NCBI RefSeq assembly: GCF_904848585.1
Contig: NZ_CAJHCR010000013.1
Location: 149,475-213,474 of the forward strand
Direction: 5' to 3'
Length of the DNA stretch: 64,000 nt
Source: Paraburkholderia kirstenboschensis
Lineage (GTDB): Bacteria > Pseudomonadota > Gammaproteobacteria > Burkholderiales > Burkholderiaceae
The translations under genes were made by a program, and so were the position numbers. Under the pieces are notes generated by a model, which had not been told where the DNA came from, searched no databases, and was given only the letters and a program-made list of their open reading frames with translations. Of this stretch, positions 42,398 to 52,055 are shown one piece after another (the stretch's first letter is position 1; every line of letters starts with the position of its first letter).

Positions 42398-43600
42398 TCA
42401 GAGCTGCCACGGCGCTCTTGCCGGAGCGGGTGCGTCGGCTGACGCGGGCGCGACGAGCAACTCGCCGAGCGCAGCCAGATCGCGCTCGGCGTGGCTCTGG
42501 CGAACAAAGACCGGCAGATCCGCCAATGCCCGAGCAAAGCGCGCATCGCGGCACAGCGGCCCCGCGCCCAGTGCGCGCGTCGCGTGAGCCATCACGGCGC
42601 CCGCCGCCTCTTCGACGGCGAGCCGTGCGCGCAACGCTTCACGCTGCGCGTTCGCCTGCGGGTTCGTGTCAATGTAGGCGGCGGTTTCGCGCAACACCGC
42701 CGCCGCCGACTGCAACGAGACATCGACGGCGCCGAGATGAGCGAGTCGATGAGCATCGGCACGCTGCGAACACGCTTCGCGCAGTACTCGGCCGATTTGG
42801 GCGGCCGCGCCGTACCAGCACGCGGCAACGCCAGCGCCGCCGTGCCAGAAGCCCGTGCGCCGCACATACGCATGGGACGCTCCTACTAGCGTCGCAGGTG
42901 TGCGGTCGAATGTGACGTCAGCGCTCGCAGTCGCCTGCATGCCGACCGCCTGCCACTTGGACGTGTCAATAGAAATGCCCGGCTGGTTCATCGCTATCGC
43001 GACCAGCACCGGCTGATCGTCGAGCCATGCGGTGAGTAACGCGTGACTCACGGATAGCGCACCGGAACACCACGCCTTAGTACCGCTGATCTCAAGCTGG
43101 CCGCTGCCGCCGCTGCCTATTCCGACGCGGCTGGCTTGCACCGGTGCGCCGGGCGGCTCGGCCGCCCACACGCCCCAGCAACTGCCCGCTGTAGGTGTGG
43201 GGCCCTGCAGTTCGGCCAGGATGGCGAGCGCATCAGTATGAGCCTCGAACAGTTTGACGAGACCGAGGTCGCATGCGGCAACTGCTGCCAGGGCGCGCCA
43301 GCGCTTCAATGTTTGCCCATGGCCTGGAAGCGGCAGTACAGGCGCTCGGTCGTAGCCACGCATGACCATCTCGCGCAGTGTGGCGCCAAGTGACGCGGGG
43401 TCGTTCGGATCGAATTCCGGATTGAAGCGCGTGGCCTCCAGAAAGTCTTCGAGCGAATTGCACGACTGTGAGCCGGTCTGTCCGCTGCGTTGCGCGTGAC
43501 GCGCAGGGTACGAAGGACAAATATTATTCCGGTCGGACCCAACCCGCGTGCGCAGGCGCTCTTCGCGTACGTCGGGCGCGTGATCACGCGTATTGGGCAT
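42398..43600 (-). CDS. Acyl-CoA dehydrogenase family protein
   Basis: 400 residues. The three-part fold is visible: an N-terminal helical domain, a beta domain with SGTKAWCSGALSVSHALLTA and VGMQATASADVTFDRTP, and a C-terminal helical domain with VEEAAGAVMAHATRALGAGP. The pattern is that of atypical members which often lack the usual catalytic glutamate; I cannot place that residue with confidence. GAGGAG before 43600 sets the start. Partner genes (NodS-type methyltransferase, GT2) suggest it modifies a secondary product or glycolipid and is not part of fatty-acid oxidation. Confidence 0.8.
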   Translation of the reverse strand: MPNTRDHAPDVREERLRTRVGSDRNNICPSYPARHAQRSGQTGSQSCNSLEDFLEATRFNPEFDPNDPASLGATLREMVMRGYDRAPVLPLPGHGQTLKRWRALAAVAACDLGLVKLFEAHTDALAILAELQGPTPTAGSCWGVWAAEPPGAPVQASRVGIGSGGSGQLEISGTKAWCSGALSVSHALLTAWLDDQPVLVAIAMNQPGISIDTSKWQAVGMQATASADVTFDRTPATLVGASHAYVRRTGFWHGGAGVAACWYGAAAQIGRVLREACSQRADAHRLAHLGAVDVSLQSAAAVLRETAAYIDTNPQANAQREALRARLAVEEAAGAVMAHATRALGAGPLCRDARFARALADLPVFVRQSHAERDLAALGELLVAPASADAPAPARAPWQL

Positions 43601-44563
43601 CATGACTCCTCGGTGATGGAATATTGCGTAAGTAACCTGTTGGAAATGTCGACAGCGTGGCATCCATTCTGTTGTCAGCAAATGCCGTGCCGCCAAACGA
43701 ATAAGTTAACCTCGCGGTATGCGGAACCGCCTGCACGCGCGGTTGTATAGTTTTTTTCCGCAGCGCGCCTCGATAGGATGCAAGTCGACCTTAAGCCCAG
43801 TTCCTACGGCGCGGCGTTCTGCTCGCGATGGGCGTATTTGAGCGGACGAGCGCATTTCGCTCGTGTTCGAAAGTCGGGTTTTTGTAAGTGTGCGGATACC
43901 TGTCTGTTGCAGATACTTTGGGCCGTTATGCGCATCTGCAGGCGCCTGAACAGACGGTGGCCGAAGTTCAGGCCGCATTCAGCGCGGGTAGCAATCCCAC
44001 GAGTGACTAGATCTCAACTTCGACGTTTCGAGGGCTCACGTGCAGATCAGGTTCAGCTTGGAGTTGCAACCGAGCGTCCTTAACTCAGCAATGAATGGCT
44101 GCTTCGGAGAATGAGGAGAGTCTGCTCAGGCTTGCGTATCGCCTATCGTCGGCTCGCGAATTTCAGCCTGCGCATTCCGATCGCATAAGGCAGCCCACGG
44201 GCCATGTACAGCCGTTGGCCCGCGCTTTCGTACGGACCTTTGAACGTCGGTTACGCCTCGGTACTGAACATTTAGATACGACACTATCTGCAAAGCGCTG
44301 GCCGAAGCGATGCTTACCACAGGCGTCCGTGGGCGCTTCATGGGTGACCGATGTTGGATAAGATCCAAAAATCGATGGCTCGCAGAGAGCCGGGTTCGGT
44401 TCGTTCGCAGATCGAAGTAGTTCTTACTGGTGCTTATCGACAAGCATGTTAGCCAACGGCGCGGTGTAAGGCTTCTGCCCCGAAGCTTACTCCGCGCTTC
44501 TCGCTCCGACGCGCAGACTGCTCCTTGCAGTGTGTCGGCAACGAGCCGAACATGGGCGCGCCC
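43601..44563. other. Long intergenic region, no supported gene
   Basis: Some 960 bases. Frames at 43778-44083 (+) and 44095-44361 (+) lack ribosome sites and family content. A short piece near 43900-44005 (VADTLGRYAHLQAPEQTVAE then VQAAFSAG) looks protein-like but has no start and may be a gene remnant. The acyl-CoA dehydrogenase promoter should lie at the left end. Confidence 0.5.
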
Positions 44564-45388
44564 TTAGGCAAGCGTCCTGATCGAATTGCTGATACCACGT
44601 ACGCAATCGATTACTGCGGGTGCCAACCGTGCCTCCGCTTCCGCCGGCGTCCACCGGCTCGTCGGCGCGACGACGTGAACCGCACCGACCGGTCGGCGCT
44701 CCCCGTCGAGCAAGGGCGCGGCGATCGTCATATCGCCGATGAACAGTTCCTCGCGGTTCGACGCATAGCCATTACGCCGTCCCTGCGCGAGCCGCGCCTC
44801 GATCTCTTCGAGATCCGTGATGGTGTGCTGCGTATGCGCGACGCGATCGCTGGCCTGCAGCAGCGTGCGTGACTCGTTCTCAGGTAGCGCCGCGAGATAC
44901 GCCCGTCCCGACGCCGTGCAGTACATCGGAATTCGGCTGCCGATTGGCATATGAATCGGCACGAATTTCGTGCACACGAACCGCGCCACGTAGACCATGT
45001 CGACGCCATCCGGCTCGGTCAGATTGGTCGTCTCGCCCGTGACATTGGTGAGTTCGGACAGAAACGGATTGGCGACGTCGATCAGCGTGTCGGCAGCGAG
45101 ATAGTTGAACCCGATCTGCATCACGCGTGGCGCCAGTTGATATCGCCTGGTACGCGGATGCTTTCTCACATAGCCGAGCTTTTCCAGCGTGTAGATCATG
45201 CGCTGCGCGGAGCTTTTGGTGATAGCCGTCGCCTCCGCAACTTCGGGAAGCGTCATTGACCTTCGCTGTGCGGTGAACGCGCGGAGCACGGCGATTCCCT
45301 TCTCCAGCGACTGATTGAACAGTGCGTCCGGCGTTTCTTCGAGCTGCGGGGGCGCTTCCGTCTCAGCGCCGACGTTCTTGCGGGTCAT
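44564..45388 (-). CDS. IclR family transcriptional regulator
   Basis: 274 residues. The winged helix is SLEKGIAVLRAFTAQRRSMT and VAEATAITKSSAQRMIYTLE; the effector domain holds FVPIHMPIGSRIPMYCTASG (the ligand loop with G-x-x-x-P-x-x-x-T-A-x-G) and NREELFIGDMTIAAPLLD. AGGTGA before 45388 fixes the start. It is divergent from an amino-acid ABC importer operon with 150 bases between, which it probably controls. Ligand unknown, likely a product of the FAD oxidase encoded there. Confidence 0.9.
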   Translation of the reverse strand: MTRKNVGAETEAPPQLEETPDALFNQSLEKGIAVLRAFTAQRRSMTLPEVAEATAITKSSAQRMIYTLEKLGYVRKHPRTRRYQLAPRVMQIGFNYLAADTLIDVANPFLSELTNVTGETTNLTEPDGVDMVYVARFVCTKFVPIHMPIGSRIPMYCTASGRAYLAALPENESRTLLQASDRVAHTQHTITDLEEIEARLAQGRRNGYASNREELFIGDMTIAAPLLDGERRPVGAVHVVAPTSRWTPAEAEARLAPAVIDCVRGISNSIRTLA

Positions 45389-45541
45389 GGAATCACCTAA
45401 TTGTTTCCGCCTGAAATCGACTCTATCATATCGCATATCGATACGCAAAGTACTCGCACCGATATTTTTGGTTCGAATACCATGTTTCACCTAACGGGCG
45501 CCGATCCTTTGATCGGCCGTCGTCAACTTGTGGAGAGACTC

Positions 45542-46306
45542 ATGTTCCAGTTCGCCAAACGCTTCGCCGGTGTCTTTGCAACGGGTTTGCTGCTCGCCGG
45601 TGCGCCGGCCTTGTCGGTAGCCGCTACCACCTACGAGATTGGAGCGACGGCCACCGGTGTGCCGTTCACCTTTCTCGATGTGAAGAGCAATTCGATTCAG
45701 GGCCTTCTGGTGGATGCGATTACCGCGACGGGCAAGGCTGCGGGCTTCGACGTGAAAATCGAGCAGACCACGTTCTCCTCTCTGATTCCGTCATTGACCA
45801 CGAAGAAGATCGACATCATTTCGGCGGCCATGCTGAAGACGCCGGCGCGCGAGCAGGTCGTCGATTTCTCCGACACTGTGTACTCCTATGGCGAAGGCCT
45901 GATCGTGCGCGCCGACAACAAAGCCCAGTACACCTCGATGGACGACCTCAAGGGCGAGGTCGTCGGCGCCCAGGTCGGCACCGCGTTCGTCGACGCGTTG
46001 AACAAGAAAGGCATCTTTAAAGAGGTCCGTACCTACGATTCAGTCGCCGACATCATGCGCGACGTCGCGCTCGGCCGCATCAAGGCGGGCTTCGGCGACC
46101 ATCCGATCATTGCGTATCAGCTTCAACACAATCCGAATCCGCAATTGCGCCTCGTCAGCGGATATCAACCGTCGGTGAAAGGCCAATTGTGTTTCGTCGT
46201 GCGCAAGGGCGACACGGCCACGCTGGAGCAGTTGAATGCCGGCATCAAGAAGATCAAGGCCGACGGCACGCTGACGCAGATCGTCAAGAAGTGGCAGGTG
46301 GAATGA
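45542..46306 (+). CDS. Amino-acid ABC transporter substrate-binding protein
   Basis: 254 residues including a signal peptide (MFQFAKRFAGVFATGLLLAG, cleaved near AATTY). The SBP type-3 body has FDVKIEQTTFSSLIPSLTTK, KIDIISAAMLKTPAREQVVD, and a second lobe with VGAQVGTAFVDALNKKG. It captures a polar amino acid or amine in the periplasm. GTGGAGAGACTC before 45542 supports this start over an upstream in-frame ATG at 45482. First gene of the operon with permease, ATPase and FAD oxidase. Confidence 0.9.
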   Translation: MFQFAKRFAGVFATGLLLAGAPALSVAATTYEIGATATGVPFTFLDVKSNSIQGLLVDAITATGKAAGFDVKIEQTTFSSLIPSLTTKKIDIISAAMLKTPAREQVVDFSDTVYSYGEGLIVRADNKAQYTSMDDLKGEVVGAQVGTAFVDALNKKGIFKEVRTYDSVADIMRDVALGRIKAGFGDHPIIAYQLQHNPNPQLRLVSGYQPSVKGQLCFVVRKGDTATLEQLNAGIKKIKADGTLTQIVKKWQVE

Positions 46307-46335
46307 CGCTGTCTTCAGAGTAAGGACTGCCCGCC

Positions 46336-46992
46336 ATGTTCTTCCAGAACGCCGTCGAATTCTTGCCGATCCTGCTGAAAGGCGCGGTCGTCACGGTCGA
46401 GATCACTTTCTGCTCGTTCATTCTGAGCACCGCGCTCGGCCTGGTGCTCGCGCTGATGCGCGTGTCCGGCAACCGCATCGTGTCGAACGCCGCGGCCACT
46501 TTTATCAACGTGATTCGCGGACTGCCAATCATCGTTCAGCTGTTTTACATCTACTTCGTGCTGCCCGATCTCGGCGTCCAGTTGTCGGCGTTCCAGGCCG
46601 GCTTCATCGGACTTGGCATCGCATACTCGGTGTATCAGGCGGAGAACTTCCGCGCCGGCATCCAGGCGATCGATCACGGGCAGATCGAAGCAGCACAGTC
46701 CATCGGCATGCGCGGAGCAATGATCATGCGGCGCGTGGTGCTGCCGCAAGCGTTCAGGATCGCACTGCCGCCATACGGCAATACGCTCGTAATGATGCTC
46801 AAGGACTCGTCGCTCGCCTCGACGATCACCGTCGCGGAAATGACGCGTGCCGGGCAGCTCATCGCGTCATCGACGTTTCAGAACATGACGGTATTCACGC
46901 TGGTCGCGATCCTTTATCTGGGACTCAGCCTGCCGCTCGTCTTCGGATTGCGGCGGCTCGAACGCCGCCTCGGACAGAAGGGAAAACGATGA
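46336..46992 (+). CDS. Amino-acid ABC transporter permease
   Basis: 218 residues, HisM/GlnP type, with five or so membrane helices. The inner-membrane motif that contacts the ATPase is EAAQSIGMRGAMIMRRVVLP (E-A-A-x-S-L-G), followed by QAFRIALPPYGN. Opening FFQNAVEFLPILLKGAVVTV is typical. AAGGA precedes the ATG, and the stop overlaps the ATPase start by four bases. Confidence 0.92.
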   Translation: MFFQNAVEFLPILLKGAVVTVEITFCSFILSTALGLVLALMRVSGNRIVSNAAATFINVIRGLPIIVQLFYIYFVLPDLGVQLSAFQAGFIGLGIAYSVYQAENFRAGIQAIDHGQIEAAQSIGMRGAMIMRRVVLPQAFRIALPPYGNTLVMMLKDSSLASTITVAEMTRAGQLIASSTFQNMTVFTLVAILYLGLSLPLVFGLRRLERRLGQKGKR

Positions 46993-47735
46993 TCAAAGTC
47001 GACTCGATTCACAAGCGATTCCACGATCAGCACGTGCTGAAGGGCGTCAGTCTGAACGTCGAACGCGGGCAGGTCGTGTGTCTGATCGGTCCATCGGGCT
47101 CGGGCAAGTCCACGCTTTTGCGCTGCATCAACGGACTGGAGCGCCATGACGCCGGCGCGATCACCGTCGAGGGCTGCGCCGTCGACGCGGGTTCGAAACA
47201 GATCCACGAACTGCGTGCGCAGGTCGGCATGGTGTTCCAGCGCTTCAATCTGTTCCCACATCGAACCGCGCTGGAAAACGTGTTTGAGGGTCCAGTGTTC
47301 GTCAAGAAGGAAGTGCGTGCACGGGCACGTGAGCGGGCGCGGCAGCTGCTCGACAAGGTCGGTCTCGCGCACCGGATGGACGCTTACCCGGCCGAAATGT
47401 CGGGCGGGCAGCAACAGCGTGTGGCGATTGCCCGCGCACTGGCCATGGAACCAAAAGCCATCCTCTTCGACGAGCCGACCTCGGCACTTGACCCGGAACT
47501 GGTCGGCGAAGTGCTCGGCGTCATGCGCCAGCTTGCCGACGACGGCATGACCATGATCGTCGTCACGCATGAAATGGGCTTTGCGCGCGAAGTGGCCGAC
47601 CGTGTGTGTTTTCTTCACGACGGCACGATCCATGAGGAAGGGTCCGCCGCCGATCTGTTCGAACGTCCGCGCAATCCTCGCACACGCGAGTTTCTCGGCA
47701 AGATGCCCGCGCTTACCGAAGCACCCCGGATTTAA
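46989..47735 (+). CDS. Amino-acid ABC transporter ATP-binding protein (GlnQ type)
   Basis: 248 residues. Walker A is GPSGSGKSTLLRC near residue 34, the Q-loop VGMVFQRFNLFPH, signature MSGGQQQRVAIARALAMEP and Walker B ILFDEPTSALDPELVGE, then the switch His in VVTHEMGFAREVADR. Powers the permease encoded just upstream. Nine bases separate it from the FAD oxidoreductase gene, so that enzyme is part of the same operon. Confidence 0.93.
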   Translation: MIKVDSIHKRFHDQHVLKGVSLNVERGQVVCLIGPSGSGKSTLLRCINGLERHDAGAITVEGCAVDAGSKQIHELRAQVGMVFQRFNLFPHRTALENVFEGPVFVKKEVRARARERARQLLDKVGLAHRMDAYPAEMSGGQQQRVAIARALAMEPKAILFDEPTSALDPELVGEVLGVMRQLADDGMTMIVVTHEMGFAREVADRVCFLHDGTIHEEGSAADLFERPRNPRTREFLGKMPALTEAPRI

Positions 47736-47743
47736 ATACCATC

Positions 47744-49036
47744 ATGAGCCTGGTTGAAGTTGCAAAGCCGTTGCCTCCCTCTCTCTGGGCGGCAACGGCG
47801 GAACCCGCCGTCGATACGCCGCCGCTCGATGGTTCCGTCACGGTGGACGTTGCGATAGTCGGCGCCGGTTACACGGGTTTGTCGACGGCCTTGCATCTGG
47901 CGGAGCAGGGCATACGGGTCTGTGTGATCGACGCCAACGAGCCCGGTTGGGGGGCGTCCGGCCGTAATGGCGGTCAGGTGATTCCTGGCCTGAAATATGA
48001 TCCCGATGAACTCGTTCGACGCTACGGCCCACACGATGGCGATGCACTGGTGCAAATGGCGGGCGGCGCCGCAGATTCGGTTTTCGACCTGATCGAGCGC
48101 CACGGCATTCGGTGCAATGCGACGCGCGCCGGCTGGATTCAGCCCACCCATTCGAGCAAGCTGCTCGGCGTGCTCCACGCCCGGGCGCGGCAGTGGGAAT
48201 CGCGCGGCGCGCCCGTTGAACTGCTCGACCGTACGCAGATAGCGAGGCGGCTCGGCACGGACGCATTCGTTGGCGGATGGGTCGATGGGCGCGCGGGCAG
48301 CGTGCATCCGTTGAGCTACGCACGCGGCCTCGCGCGTGCGGCGCAAACCGCAGGGGCGGCGATCCACAGCGGAACCCGTGCCGCGAGCGTCGAGCGTGGC
48401 CCGAAAGGATGGCGAATCCGTGCGGCGCATGGTTCGCTCATCGATTCGAAGCAGGTGCTGCTGGCAACCAACGGTTATACCGATGGCCTTTGGCCGCGCC
48501 TCGCCCAATCAGTGATCGCAGCGAATAGCTTCATCGTCGCAACGAGGCCGCTGCCCAAAGACGTTGGCGCAACGATTCTGCCCGGTGGCGAAGTGGCTTC
48601 CGATTCACGACGACTGTTGCTCTACTTTCGCAAGGATGCGGATGGGCGTCTGCTGATGGGCGGGCGCGGACCCTTTCGCGAGCCCCGCAGCGCCGCGGAT
48701 TGGGTGCATCTCGAGCGTGCCGCCCAGTTGATGTTTCCACAGCTGAAAAACATCGAGTATGAATACCGATGGGCTGGTCGCATCGCCATCACACGCAATT
48801 TTTTGCCGCACGTGCACGTGCCGGCAGAAGGCATGACTATCGCGCTTGGTTACAACGGACGCGGCATTGCGATGGCGACGACGCTAGGAAAACATCTGGC
48901 CGCTCTAATCGGCGGGACGACACGCGGCTTACCGCTTCCACCCACGTCGATCGAGCCCGTTCCGTTTCACGCGTTGCAGCGGTTCTATATCAGTGCGGGA
49001 GTGGCGTGGTATGGACTGCTTGACGCGCTGTCATGA
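47744..49036 (+). CDS. FAD-dependent amine/amino-acid oxidoreductase (PuuB/DadA-like)
   Basis: 430 residues of the DAO fold. The FAD loop is VAIVGAGYTGLSTALHLAEQ near residue 29; GWGASGRNGGQVIPGLKY is the second flavin contact, typical of gamma-glutamylputrescine oxidase and its relatives. A substrate domain follows, and YEYRWAGRIAITRNFLPHVH with IALGYNGRGIAMATTLGK closes the flavin site. It probably oxidises the amine or amino acid brought in by the adjacent importer, giving an aldehyde or keto acid. A hairpin terminator follows. Confidence 0.88.
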   Translation: MSLVEVAKPLPPSLWAATAEPAVDTPPLDGSVTVDVAIVGAGYTGLSTALHLAEQGIRVCVIDANEPGWGASGRNGGQVIPGLKYDPDELVRRYGPHDGDALVQMAGGAADSVFDLIERHGIRCNATRAGWIQPTHSSKLLGVLHARARQWESRGAPVELLDRTQIARRLGTDAFVGGWVDGRAGSVHPLSYARGLARAAQTAGAAIHSGTRAASVERGPKGWRIRAAHGSLIDSKQVLLATNGYTDGLWPRLAQSVIAANSFIVATRPLPKDVGATILPGGEVASDSRRLLLYFRKDADGRLLMGGRGPFREPRSAADWVHLERAAQLMFPQLKNIEYEYRWAGRIAITRNFLPHVHVPAEGMTIALGYNGRGIAMATTLGKHLAALIGGTTRGLPLPPTSIEPVPFHALQRFYISAGVAWYGLLDALS

Positions 49037-49049
49037 GGCTCCGATCGAT

Positions 49050-49075
49050 AAACGGCGCGCTGACGCGCGTCGTTT
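49050..49075 (+). terminator. Probable Rho-independent terminator
   Basis: AACGGCGCG, loop CTGA, then CGCGCGTCGTT forms a G+C-rich hairpin with one bulge, followed by TTTAG. It lies 14 bases after the FAD oxidoreductase stop and would end the importer operon. Confidence 0.5.
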
Positions 49076-49553
49076 AGTGACGATAGAACTGTTGGAACTG
49101 GCGGCCGATCGTCGCCTGCAGTAGTGCGCCGAGACGTAGAGTTGACCGCCTCTGGTCGTTTGCTAACTTCCGGGCTCGTCCAGGAATGCTAGTCGGCCCG
49201 CAGCATTTGCTGGGTCACGCGGACGACGGATCCGCTTAAAGCTGCGGCTCATCGATCTCCAGACACGTTCCACGGACTTCGCCTTCTGCCTAGTACGATT
49301 CGGCCACCGTGCCAGGAACGTCGGCCGAAACGCTGGGCGCGAAGTGGATGCGCTAGACCTTTCAGTTGGAAAGCTCTATAAAAAGAAAGTGCGTAATCAC
49401 TCGGACATTCACCCGCCGATTCGCTCGTCACGGTCCGATCAACTACCAGTCAAATATGCATTCATCGTCCCCGGAAAGCGGTCTGGCCGGAGGACGCCAC
49501 ACGCCTGTTCATATGACCGCGCACGTAATGAAACAGTGTGGAGGGTGACGACC
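49076..49553. other. Intergenic region, no gene seen
   Basis: About 480 bases before the exported protein gene. An in-frame extension of that gene reaches 49344 but has no family content and is not taken. Promoters should lie here; none is clear. Confidence 0.5.
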
Positions 49554-50051
49554 ATGATGAACAACAGCAATGCGGGCAGATTGATTGCCATGCTGATAGC
49601 GGACCTTGTCTGGGTATCGTCCGCATCGGCTCAGGCGCTTCCTAAGCAAGGCAACATCGAAGCAACTTACACCGCGGCCGGCGCCGACGTGAGGAACATC
49701 AACGTCAGCGGCGACGACGCGGTCTATCTGTTTGAAGCGACGCTATTGATGGCAAGCAACAACAACTCACCCTTGATGAGGAACGTGACCGCGCGCTGCG
49801 TGGAGGCGGGTTTCAGCGCGGGTACCGCGACCGGTTACTGCGTGTATTCGGACAAGGACGGCGACAAGTTCATCGAGACTTTCACTTATCAAGGCGGCTC
49901 GACAACCGGCAAGGGAACGCTCGGCTCCGGCACCGGGAAATACAAGGGTATCGAAGGACACTTCAACTGGCAGCAGGTGCTCGCTTTGCCCTCCGACAAA
50001 GGAACGTACAACTACATTGGCAAGAAAACCGGCAGCTATCGAATCCCTTGA
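49554..50051 (+). CDS. Exported hypothetical protein, beta-barrel-like
   Basis: 165 residues (ATG-ATG pair; either may be used) after GGAGGGTGACGACC. A signal peptide (GRLIAMLIADLVWVSSASAQA) ends near residue 28. The mature part is rich in Gly, Thr and Ser with alternating hydrophobic residues: YLFEATLLMASNNN, YCVYSDKDGDKFIETFTYQG and GTLGSGTGKYKGIEGHFNW. The last block, with G-T-G-K-Y-K-G-I, recurs in small lipocalin- or allene-oxide-cyclase-like barrels of unknown function. Probably periplasmic. Confidence 0.6.
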   Translation: MMNNSNAGRLIAMLIADLVWVSSASAQALPKQGNIEATYTAAGADVRNINVSGDDAVYLFEATLLMASNNNSPLMRNVTARCVEAGFSAGTATGYCVYSDKDGDKFIETFTYQGGSTTGKGTLGSGTGKYKGIEGHFNWQQVLALPSDKGTYNYIGKKTGSYRIP

Positions 50052-50313
50052 CCGTTTCGACGGTTCACATCTTGGGCCGCGTCCGATGCAGTGATTGCAC
50101 GCTTCTCGAGGCGGCTCAAGTTCTCAGCCTTGCCCGTCGCGCCGGCATCCCAATGCGGCTTCAGCGGAGGTTTGCAAACTGTACAAAATCCCTACACGTT
50201 CCAGGATGGACCGTGGCGGGACGTAAAGCCTCGTTGAACTTAGTGGGTCCCATTCAGGAATCCGGCGAGCCGTTTTTTCTACTCACGCGATACGCTGAGC
50301 ACGATGACGTGAT

Positions 50314-51282
50314 TTAAAGCAACCGGTACGCCAGTCGGGCGGCCGCTCTCGCGGTGCGCCTGTCCTGATCGAGCGTCGGGTTGTACTCCGCGATATCCGC
50401 CGCGCGCAGCTTGCCCGAAGCCCGCACGCGCAGCACCATCGCTTCGACCACCGATAGCGGTACGCCCAACGCGGCGGGCGCCGACACACCCGGCGCCGTG
50501 GCGGCCGGCAACACGTCGAGATCGATCGTCAGATAGACGTCGTCCGCCGCGTCGAGCAACTTCTGAAGCTCATTCAGGCGCTGCGGCAGTTGCGTTTCCT
50601 GCATATCGACGTCCAACACGTAGAGCACGCCGAGTCGCTCCGCATGCGCGAATAGCGAAGCGGTATTGCCGAGATCGCTGATGCCGAAGCACGCATAGTT
50701 GAATGGCACCCCTCGTTCCGCACAGTCGATCGCGATCTGATCGAACGGCGTGCCGGAATTCGCGGGACGCTTCTGGCGCAGATCGAAATGAGCGTCGAAG
50801 TTGATGATCAGCAAGTTGCGCAATGCGAATGGCGTAGCTGCGTTGTCGGCTTCACGCTGCTGATGCAGCCGCAAACCGCTATACGTACCCCACGCGACCT
50901 CATGACCGCCGCCGAACACCAACGGCCGCCCACCGCTCGCCAGCACTTCGCTAACCACGTGGGCCAGTTCCACCTGCGCGGCTTCGAGGTCGCCGTCGTC
51001 GCACACCACGTCGCCTGCGTCGGCAAGTGCCGCCATCGCCGATCTGGCCGGCAAGCCTGCCAGCGCACGGCGCAATTCCTTCGGAGCATGCGCTGCGCCA
51101 GTCCGACCTTGATTGCGGCGCACGCCTTCATCGGAGCCGAAGCCGACGATCACCGGCGCATCGCGCTGTACGTCCACAGCGTTACCGAATGGCGTCACCT
51201 GATTGAAAACACGCCGCGTGTCGCCGGGTTCGCCGTCATCGGAACGGCCCGCCCACACCTTGTCATCGAATGGGACTCTCAT
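50314..51282 (-). CDS. hutG: Formimidoylglutamase-like ureohydrolase (arginase family)
   Basis: 322 residues. The two-manganese site is complete: His127 in FGGGHEVAWG, Asp163, His165 and Asp167 in NFDAHFDLR, Asp254 and Asp256 in TIDLDVLPA. The opening (DKVWAGRSDDGEPG) and GSDEGVRRNQGRTGAAHAP match HutG, which splits N-formimidoyl-glutamate to glutamate and formamide. No other hut gene is in the window; the gene overlaps an ABC importer ATPase by four bases, so a guanidino or formimino amino acid is the probable cargo. An agmatinase or guanidino-acid hydrolase role remains possible. Confidence 0.85.
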   Translation of the reverse strand: MRVPFDDKVWAGRSDDGEPGDTRRVFNQVTPFGNAVDVQRDAPVIVGFGSDEGVRRNQGRTGAAHAPKELRRALAGLPARSAMAALADAGDVVCDDGDLEAAQVELAHVVSEVLASGGRPLVFGGGHEVAWGTYSGLRLHQQREADNAATPFALRNLLIINFDAHFDLRQKRPANSGTPFDQIAIDCAERGVPFNYACFGISDLGNTASLFAHAERLGVLYVLDVDMQETQLPQRLNELQKLLDAADDVYLTIDLDVLPAATAPGVSAPAALGVPLSVVEAMVLRVRASGKLRAADIAEYNPTLDQDRRTARAAARLAYRLL

Positions 51283-52055
51283 GCGCGCGACAACACCGCC
51301 TGCAGGAAGGCGCGTGTGCGCGGCTGTGATGGCGCAGAGAAAATCTCTGCGGGTGGCCCCGCTTCGACGATCACACCGCCGTCCATGACTACCACCACAT
51401 TGGCCACTTCCTTCGCGAAGCCCATTTCGTGTGTGACGACCACCATCGTCATGCCTTCGCTCGCGAGCAGCTTCATCACTTGCAGTACTTCGCCGACCAG
51501 TTCGGGATCGAGGGCGGACGTCGGCTCGTCGAACAGCATCACCCGTGGCTGCATCGCCAGCGCGCGAGCAATCGCAACCCGTTGTTTCTGACCGCCCGAC
51601 AGACTCGCCGGCATCACATGCGCCTTGTGCGCGAGCCCGACCTTCTCCAGCAACGCCATAGCAGCCGCTTCGGCCTGCGCCTTGCTGGCGCCACGCAACA
51701 TGCGCGGCCCCACGGTGATGTTATGCAGCACCGACAGGTGCGGAAACAGATTGAACGACTGAAACACCATGCCGACTTCGGTGCGCAGAGCATTCAGCGA
51801 ACGTTCTTTGAGCATCTCGCCGTGGTCGACTAACCGATGCCCGCAAATGTCGATCGTGCCGCCTTCTGCCTGTTCGAGTCCATTACAGCAGCGGAGAAAG
51901 GTACTCTTGCCCGACCCGCTCGGCCCGATCACCACCACGACCTGCTGCGGTTGAATATCGAAATCGATGCCGTTGAGCACGGTATGCGAGCCGAACGATT
52001 TCGTCAGGCCGCGAATGCTAACGATAGGCTCGTTGACTTTGGCCACGGTATTCAT
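51279..52055 (-). CDS. Amino-acid ABC transporter ATP-binding protein (GlnQ type)
   Basis: 258 residues. Walker A GPSGSGKSTFLRC, Q-loop VGMVFQSFNLFPHLSVL, signature LSGGQKQRVAIARALAMQP, Walker B MLFDEPTSALDPELVGE and the switch His in VVTHEMGFAKEVAN. A paralogue of the ATPase at 46989. Its start overlaps the permease stop and its stop overlaps the HutG-like start, so the genes are translationally coupled. Confidence 0.93.
   Translation of the reverse strand: MNTVAKVNEPIVSIRGLTKSFGSHTVLNGIDFDIQPQQVVVVIGPSGSGKSTFLRCCNGLEQAEGGTIDICGHRLVDHGEMLKERSLNALRTEVGMVFQSFNLFPHLSVLHNITVGPRMLRGASKAQAEAAAMALLEKVGLAHKAHVMPASLSGGQKQRVAIARALAMQPRVMLFDEPTSALDPELVGEVLQVMKLLASEGMTMVVVTHEMGFAKEVANVVVVMDGGVIVEAGPPAEIFSAPSQPRTRAFLQAVLSRA

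Noticed and set aside
43900..44005. Protein-like stretch VADTLGRYAHL followed by QAPEQTVAE on the + strand
   Set aside because: No start codon, short, and no certain family; noted only within the intergenic description.
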